DNA of 64,000 nucleotides, taken from Lindgomyces ingoldianus. Taxonomy: Eukaryota > Ascomycota > Dothideomycetes > Pleosporales > Lindgomycetaceae. Positions 57,581-64,000 of this stretch are shown piece after piece (within the stretch, counting starts at the first letter, position 1; each line of letters starts with the position of its first letter). The translations under genes were made by a program, and so were the position numbers. The notes beneath the pieces were generated by a model. That model did no database searches. It saw only the letters and a list, made by a program, of their open reading frames with translations, and was not told where the DNA came from. Location: contig NW_022985188.1 in assembly GCF_010093535.1 (NCBI RefSeq), forward strand, positions 617,927-681,926, given 5' to 3'.

Positions 57581-58237
57581 CAGTGTGTCCAACCGTTAGT
57601 ACACCTAATAGTACAGTACTACAGTACACTGATTTTGGTCACGTACGTACGTACAGGGCATCTACTCAGTATACTGTACTATACATGAGGCTGCTGTACT
57701 AACCGTTTACGGTAGTTATATAGGATTTTTGGTGGTTTTGGGCGGTTGAAGGCAGGTTGCTGAGGGCCAGGGGGCTCGTGTTCGGAGATTAATGCGGAGA
57801 ATGCCGTTATTGCCTGTTTTGTTAGCAATCTTCTAACAAATTCAGCAACTATGCCATCTACGTTATTCTTTTGCCCATTATAATGTCCCAATTCCTATCC
57901 CAATCAACGACGCGGTCGACAATAGAGGCTCTTCAACTGCAGAAGAATTAGTTACGTAACAACGCTGTTACTAGTGAGCTGACTGAGCTTACAGAGTACA
58001 TTAAAACAGTGAGATCAACAACAGTAGATCTCACAAGGGGTATCACAACTTCCTAATTGGGTATAGTCTTTAGCTTCAGCGCAATTACTTCATAATACTT
58101 CAATATACTTCAGTTACTGTATCCTAACCGTACACTGACGTCATCTCCTCCGTACAGTTAGTTAGTAACAGCCTCCTCTTCCGTAACTGTACTATACAGC
58201 CTCCAAAAGGCTCCGTAACTAACGGTTGGACACACTG
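57581..58237. mobile_element. hAT-like non-autonomous element, third family (copy F)
   Basis: Terminal inverted repeats of at least 20 bases are identical: both ends begin CAGTGTGTCCAACCGTTAGT. The flanks are AACGCTTA on both sides (57573-57580 and 58238-58245), an exact 8-base duplication. It is 657 bases long. A minus-strand 70-codon frame (57679-57891) has no recognisable transposase motif. The perfect ends suggest a comparatively recent insertion. Confidence 0.93.
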
Positions 58238-58245
58238 AACGCTTA

Positions 58246-59965
58246 AAGTGGGAGAGCTGTCTAGCGTGAACCTCAGTTCAAATTGACTTTCTGGGAAAGG
58301 GGCTACCAAAGTGATCTCCTCCATCAATGTCATCTCGGAGATGCAACCTGGGCGACTCCTATCAAATTAGGCTGGGTAGGAAATTCTTCTTATGACATAA
58401 TACCCGCCTGACCTGTCTAGCTACCTCATTTAACCAATGATACGCTTCTTTCTTTATTTGGAATTCGTTTGGAAGATGTTTGGGCGACTGTCTCACTGTT
58501 TGGAACGGGAACTTCCCCCTTGGATGTTATTCCCGGTTCAGGTGTCTAGCAGGCTTGTGATGCGGGTGGCATGCTGATTTCCTCAGGAAGATTCAGCCTG
58601 GAACAGGATTCTTGACTATCTCAGTTAGCTTCGTAGAAAACCCTGAAGATACGCCTGTTTGGATTATCTGTACCCTAAGGGCCCGGCTAGCTTATGTCGT
58701 GGAGGATGCTCTGGAAAATCGGCCCAGAGCTGGATTTTTGGGTGACCGTCTCGCTGCTTTCAACTGGTGGTTATTTCCTGTCTTTCGATGATGGAGACAA
58801 CTTGTTGTTAAATATTTATGTACAACAGTTAAAATTAGACGTGAGACATTCACCAGAGGTCGTACCTGTTGTTTCTGGTTCAAGGCTGTCTGTAGGGCTA
58901 GCTTGACTGAAGGACTTGCTGGCCGATATCGATGAGTCGTCGCCATGATGCTCGACAAGTCCTAGGATATAGACGCGCCTATCAGTACCCCTACAGAGAT
59001 GGACTTCTCGGCACTCTTAGCCTGAGCGGGATTCGATACCGGGGAAGATCAAGCCGAACTTAAGCCACCATAGTTCAAGCTGGTCTTAACACCAATGTCC
59101 CCGCTAATGCTACCGTCCTCATTCTCGGATGGAGAGGGCGATGGCATAATCGTTAGTTAAAAAACTTTAAGATCTCAGAGGGATAATCACTCCAGCACTC
59201 TTGCTCCCCGATCCCTGACTACAACAGAGCCTTCTCTTATTAGTATCGCTGTTACGAGCATAGAATAGATCGCCTGGCCTACTATTCAAGAGCAATCACT
59301 GCACTCTCTAAGTACTCTTGGATGGTAGCTTACATCAACACAACCTGCCGTTACTGCACAAATGTCGATATACTGGAAACTGTTACGCGTGATGGGGTAC
59401 GTGTGCCACCATTATGTCGATTGATGTTGCATTCAATAAAAGATTAGAAGTTGAGTTAGTGTCAATGTACAGACTTTAATATAAACTAGCAAACGATCCT
59501 GACGGGAGAATGCACGTGGGTTAAAACCCATATGTGACTGCACAGAACAGCGTGAAAGGAGAGATGTGTGGAGACGCCAAGATGATCCAACCTGCTAGGA
59601 CGAAAGCAGAATGCCAACACAGCACCCCAATGTGGATAATTGCACACGCAAGCTGGTAATGTGGTGAATTACTGGGCTGGAGCTGCCCATCCCATAGAGC
59701 AATACCCTTTGGAGAATGCCAGGGATGATCTGAATTCCAGAGGCACGAGCCATGCAAGAATTAGAGCAAAGAACTGTCAAGTGCACAACAGAGTTGCAAG
59801 ATAGGTGTAATAGGCATGCGACATGAAGATGTTAGTTTTTTTTGCATACTGCTCGAGCTCCTTCCCGAGGCCCTTTTCATTGCTCTCCGCGGAAGTAGGC
59901 TGCAACAGAGAAGAGCTGTACAGTCAACTCTCGATGGCGCGATGCGCGATATAACAATAACTTAA
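58246..59965. other. Intergenic
   Basis: No gene or defined repeat is supported. Short open frames at 58692-58958 and 59521-59786 lack domains. Base composition is normal until about 59940, where the AT-rich block begins. Confidence 0.4.
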
Positions 59966-60715
59966 TAACGTACCCCACAGGCAAGTTACTTACACACCTA
60001 AGTTGCTTACTTTTACTAAAACTACACTAAACTACTTTTCTTACACTACTGCATTCTTAATAACACTACTTAGATAGGTTAAAAGAATATTAAATATAGC
60101 CTATACTTTACACTTTTAAATAAAATATAAAACTTTTTAAGTAACATGCTATAGCTATATATAAAGTATTTTAAAAAATAGTAAATAACTAGTATACTAA
60201 ATAACTTATATAAGCTTATTTTATAACGTACTTTACAGGCAAGTTGCTTACACACCTAAGTTACTTACTTTTACTAAGACTTTACTAAACTACTTTTCCT
60301 ACACTAATGTATTCCTAACAACACTACTTAAATATACTAAAAGAATGTTAGATATAGCTTATGCTTTAAGCTTTTAAATAAAATATAAAACTCTTAAAAA
60401 ATATGCTGCAGCTATGTATAGAGTTTTTTAAAAAATAATAAATAACTATAGCACTAAATAACTTTTATAAGCTAATTTTATAGCTAACTTATAAAAGCTA
60501 AGTAATAATAAAAAGTAGGTAATTATTAAAACTATACTTAAGCTATATATATAAGAATTTTCCTCTTAGATAGCATTTATAGCTAATATAGCTAATTCTT
60601 TACACACTAAGTATAATTTAGGCTATATTAGCATAAACTAGCTTAGTATATTTACAAAGTGTTATTTAAAGCTTAAAGTAAAGTTTTAAGTATAATTATA
60701 GTTTATAAATATTTA

Positions 60716-62023
60716 ACGTACTTCACAGGCAAGTTGCTTACACACCTAAGTTGCTTACTTTTACTAAGACCCTACTAAACTACTCTTTCTACACTAATGC
60801 ATTCCCTATAACACTACTTAGATGTGCTAAAAGAATGTTAGATACAGCTTACACTCTAAGCTTTTAAATAAAATATAAAACTTTTAAAGAAATATGCTAT
60901 AGCTATATATAAGGTCTTATAAAAAATAATAAATAACTATAGCACTAGATAACCTTTATAAGCTAATTCTACAGCTAAATTATAAAGGCTACGTAATAAA
61001 AAAGAGTAGGTAATTATTAAGACTATACTTAAGCTATATACGCAAGGAATTTCCCCTTAAATAGTATTTATAGCTAATATAGCTAATTTTTTACGCGCTA
61101 AGCGTAATCTAGGCTATATTTATATAAACTAGCCTAGTATATTTATAAAGTGTTATTTAAAGCTTAAAGTAAAGTTTTAAGTATAAGTATAGTTAAAAAA
61201 TATTTAGCTAATTATAAACTTTATTTTGCTAAAGTTATATGTGTTATTATTCTAAATGCTAAACTTAGCTTTAATATTTTCTATAAGGCTAAACCTGCTC
61301 TAAATTACCCTAAAACTCTTATAAAAAGCTCTTTTATAGTTATACTTACACTTAAATGTTACTTTAAGCTTTAAATAACACTTTATAAACATACTAGGCT
61401 AGTTTATATAAACATAGCCTAGATTATGCTTAGCGCGCAAAGAATTAGCTATATTAGCTATAAATGCTATTTAAGAGGAAATTTCTTACGCATATAGCTT
61501 AAGTATAGTCTTAATAATTACCTGCTTCTTTTTATTACCTAGCTTTTATAATTTAGCTATAGAATTAGCTTGTAAAGGTTATCTAGTGCTATAGTTATTT
61601 ATTATTTTTTATAAAACTTTGCATATAGCTGCAGTACATTTTTTTAAGAGTTTTATATCTTATTTAAAAGCTTAAAGTGTAAGCTGTATCTAATGTTCTT
61701 TTAGCGCATCTAAGTAGTGTTATAGAGAATGCATGTCACGGTCAACTTGGACATGCCTCGGACTCTCCCCGGAGAGCCCTCGGCCCAGCCTTGGGCACAT
61801 GACGTCCCGTCACGTGCCCCAGCACATATATATATATCCTCTTACGAACCCCTGAGTCTCCTCAAGGATTCGTCTATCAATACTATCCTGTACCCCCTTC
61901 TGCGCTTCACGCTTCCTGCTTCACAGTGCTCTCACAATGCATTAGTGTAAAAAAAGTAGTTTAGTAGGGTCTTAGCAAAAGTAAGCAACTTAGGTGTGTA
62001 AGCAACTTGCCTGTAAAGTACGT
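60716..62023. mobile_element. Inner foldback element with ~500-base inverted arms
   Basis: The left end is ACGTACTTCACAGGCAAG and the right end, inverted, is ACGTACTTTACAGGCAAG, with TA flanks (60714-60715 and 62024-62025). The left arm (60716 to about 61200) and right arm (about 61315-62023) are inverted repeats matching over most of their length, around a short central spacer. The length is 1308 bases, or about 1.1 kb without the inserted solo LTR and its duplicated target. The TA target and long inverted arms suggest a Tc1/mariner-like foldback MITE. A transcript would form a long double-stranded hairpin. Confidence 0.85.
61734..61936. mobile_element. Solo LTR, 203 bases, 5-base TSD
   Basis: It begins TGTCACGGTCAACTTGG and ends GCTCTCACA, with the TG...CA ends of retroviral-type LTRs. 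It is flanked by ATGCA on both sides (61729-61733 and 61937-61941). The uninterrupted target is seen in a sister repeat at about 62541-62560 (AAATGCATTAGTG). Its base composition is normal while the surrounding element is very AT-rich. It carries a (TA)n tract near 61826-61837 that could serve as a TATA box. No internal retrotransposon sequence remains. Confidence 0.92.
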
Positions 62024-62717
62024 TAGCCTATAATAAAGCTTATTTTACTAAAGTTAATATGTTATTATTTTAAATGCTATACTTAGCTTTAATATTCTTT
62101 ATAAGGCTAAACTTACTTTAAATTACTTTAGAACTCTTATAGAAAGCTCTTTTATAGTTATACTACACTTAAATATTACTTTAAAGTCTAGATAACACTT
62201 CTTAAATATACTAAGCTAGTTTATGCTAATATAGCCTAAATTATACTTAGCGTATAAAGAATTAGCTATATTAGCTATAAATGCTATTTAAAAAAAAACT
62301 TTATACATATAACTTAACTATAGTCTTAATAATTACCTACTTTTTTTTATTACCTAGCCTTTATAAGTTAGCTATAGAATTAGCTTATAAAGGTTATCTA
62401 GCGCTATAGTTATTTATTGTTTTTTAAAAACTTTATATATAGCTATAGCATGTTTCTTTAAAAGCTTTATGTTTTATTTAAAAGCTTAAAGCATAAGCTA
62501 TATTTAATATTCTTTTAGCATGTCTAAGTAGTGTTATTAGAAATGCATTAGTGTAGGAAAAGTAGTTTAGTAGGGTCTTAGCAAAAGTAAGCAACTTAGG
62601 TGTGTAAGCAACTTGCCTGTAAAGTACGTTAGCTAACTTATTAAAGCTAAATAATAATAAAAAGTAAGTAATTATTAAGCATATACTTAGGCTAAATATA
62701 TAAAGATTTATTCTTAG

Positions 62718-63022
62718 TGTAACAATTCTCATGAATCGTTCCATCTCGGGTCGCCCGGAACCTATCCGAAGGGTCCCCGTATCGACCCCGACCCTGACTC
62801 GCCCTGGCCCCGACTCTGCCCTGCCCCCTGCTGTACTCCTATTCCCCTAAGTATTTAGTCGCACCTCTCCCCTTAGCTAGCTTAGTAGTTTTCTAATATC
62901 CTTTGTACAAGGCCTATAGGTGTCAATAGAATTCCTAGGTTATTGAGTTCCCACGCACTCCCATATGCCTCTGAGTGGATTCCTACCGCATTCGGACCCA
63001 TTGTCTTGCCTGTGCTGTTACA
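62718..63022. mobile_element. Solo LTR, 305 bases, 5-base TSD
   Basis: It begins TGTAACAATTCTCATG and ends GTGCTGTTACA, so the ends are inverted (TGTAACA...TGTTACA). It is flanked by CTTAG on both sides (62713-62717 and 63023-63027). The host repeat resumes after it as TATAGCTAATATAG. Its sequence differs from the LTR at 61734, so two retrotransposon families are represented. Normal GC content contrasts with the AT-rich host element. Confidence 0.92.
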
Positions 63023-63185
63023 CTTAGCTAGCAGCTATAGCTAATATAGTTAATTCTTTACATGCTAAGCATAATCTAAGCTATATTAGTATAAACTAGC
63101 TTAGTATATTTATTAAGTGCTATTTAAAGCTTAAAGTAAGCTTTAAGTATAAGTATAATTAGTAAATATCTAGCCTATTATACCG

Positions 63186-63608
63186 TATTTTATCAGCTGA
63201 CGCTCGGCCCCACCTGACGCACACCCCACCACACACAACTACTCCCCTCATTTTCATAACTACTACAGCTATAAGCATGAAATTTTAAATATAAGGAATT
63301 ATATATATATTAAGCTAAAATATAGTGAAAATTTTTTATATAATAGCTTTAATTGTATAATATATAATATATAAATTTTTTACTTAAAAAGCTTTATATT
63401 TAAATAAAATAGGTATTAATAATATAAAATATAGATATTTACTTTTTAATACTTTTATTATATGTATGTAAAAGTATTTATGTAGGAATTATATTAATAT
63501 AAAAGCTATTTACTATATAATAATACTTTAAAATATTAGATATTTTTTAAAATATATACAATTATATACGTAACTAAAACCTTATTATTATATAAAAAAC
63601 TTATTATA
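63186..63608. repeat. AT-rich spacer between foldback copies
   Basis: A short GC-normal patch (63199-63255, CGGCCCCACCTGACGC) precedes about 340 bases of extreme AT-rich sequence with no coding frame. It is probably another heavily mutated repeat. It ends at the TA preceding the last foldback copy. Confidence 0.6.
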
Positions 63609-64000
63609 ACGTACTTCATAGGCGAGTTGCTCACACACCTAAGTCGCTTACTTTTGCCAAGACCCCACTAAACCACTCTTCCTACACTAATGCATTCCCC
63701 ACAACACTACTTAAACGCGCTAAAAGAATGTTAGATACAGCTTACGCTCTAAGCTTTTAAATAAGACATAAAACTCTTAAAGAAATGTGCTATAGCTATG
63801 TGTAGAGTCCTATAAAAGACAATAAATAACTACAGCGCTAGACAACCTTTACAAGCTAATTCTACAGCTAAATTACAAAGGCTAGGTAATAAAAAGGAGT
63901 AGGTAATTGTTAAGACTATACTTAAGCTATATGCGCGAGGAATTTCCCCTTAGATAGCATTTATAGCTAATATAGCTAATTCTTTGCGCGCTAAGCGTAA
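63609..64000. mobile_element. Fourth foldback copy, truncated by window end
   Basis: It begins ACGTACTTCATAGGCGAG after a TA at 63607-63608 and matches the left arm of the inner element along its whole visible length. It contains more G and C than the sister copies (for example CTCACACACCTAAGTCGC), so it is less affected by C-to-T change. It runs off the window. Confidence 0.85.

Larger units (their letters stand above)
60226..62629. mobile_element. Middle nested foldback element, TA-flanked
   Basis: The left end ACGTACTTTACAGGCAAG and the right end, inverted, ACGTACTTTACAGGCAAG are flanked by TA on both sides (60224-60225 and 62630-62631). The arms (60226-60715 and about 62150-62629) are inverted copies of each other. 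It is interrupted in its central spacer by the inner element at 60716. There is no open frame of coding quality. Confidence 0.8.
59968..63185. mobile_element. Outermost copy of an AT-rich foldback element
   Basis: The left terminus ACGTACCCCACAGGCAAG follows a TA at 59966-59967. The left arm runs to about 60223, is interrupted by two further nested copies, and resumes at 62632 (GCTAACTTATTAAAGC) to about 63180. Its right arm is not seen. The sequence is very AT-rich with few GC-containing words, as expected from RIP. A solo LTR (62718-63022) interrupts the resumed arm. The right boundary is approximate. Confidence 0.7.

Noticed and set aside
59966..64000. AT-rich block as a centromere or CRISPR-like array
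   Set aside because: The repeats are about 0.5-1.1 kb, inverted and nested with TA target sites, which fits transposons; there are no short evenly spaced direct repeats.

Overview
The window is nuclear DNA of a filamentous ascomycete (Pezizomycotina; Leotiomycetes is a guess from general gene style, not shown). The signs are short introns of about 45-60 bases with GT...CTAAC...AG signals, single-gene transcription units on both strands, fungal forms of conserved eukaryotic genes, and repeats with an AT-rich, transition-mutated look that suggests repeat-induced point mutation (RIP). A 65-base run of N (17356-17420) shows it is a draft assembly. All exon boundaries were read by eye from splice signals, reading-frame continuity and conserved motifs. 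Where exon lengths sum to a multiple of three without a stop, I treated the model as good.

Left part, 1-13.7 kb, is conserved housekeeping sequence. MCM5 (minus) is a subunit of the replicative helicase. A PHO-4/Pho89-type sodium-phosphate symporter (plus) follows. Next is a divergent pair sharing a promoter of about 350 bases: the SF3a60/Prp9 U2 snRNP subunit (minus) and an eIF4A3/Fal1-type DEAD-box helicase (plus).

13.7-18.6 kb is gene-poor and repeat-bearing. It holds a short non-autonomous DNA transposon nested inside an older copy of the same family; the inner copy has an exact 8-base target-site duplication.

18.6-36.5 kb carries an Hsp70-like ATPase (minus), two single-pass membrane proteins, a protein with a fungal N-terminal helical region, a small secreted four-cysteine protein, a PhyH-family dioxygenase, a decayed AAA-ATPase pseudogene, a conserved protein of unknown function (minus), and a partly disrupted ORF.

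37.6-48.1 kb holds a dual-specificity phosphatase (minus), a zinc-finger-like ORF with an unclear 5' end, tRNA-Lys(CTT), a secreted protein and a 430-residue protein of unknown function.

49-58.5 kb has a cyclase-family remnant, an F-box protein, chitin-binding (CBM18) remnants and four more transposon copies. Five of the six copies, in three families, share a terminal pattern CAG-N5-CCAAC; in copy D one end is degenerate. Four of the six have exact 8-base duplications.

59.97-64 kb is an AT-rich block of nested foldback elements with TA target sites. Two solo LTRs with exact 5-base duplications sit inside it. This repeat architecture is the most interesting part of the window. I did not find a convincing new multi-gene system, and the protein genes do not form an obvious cluster.
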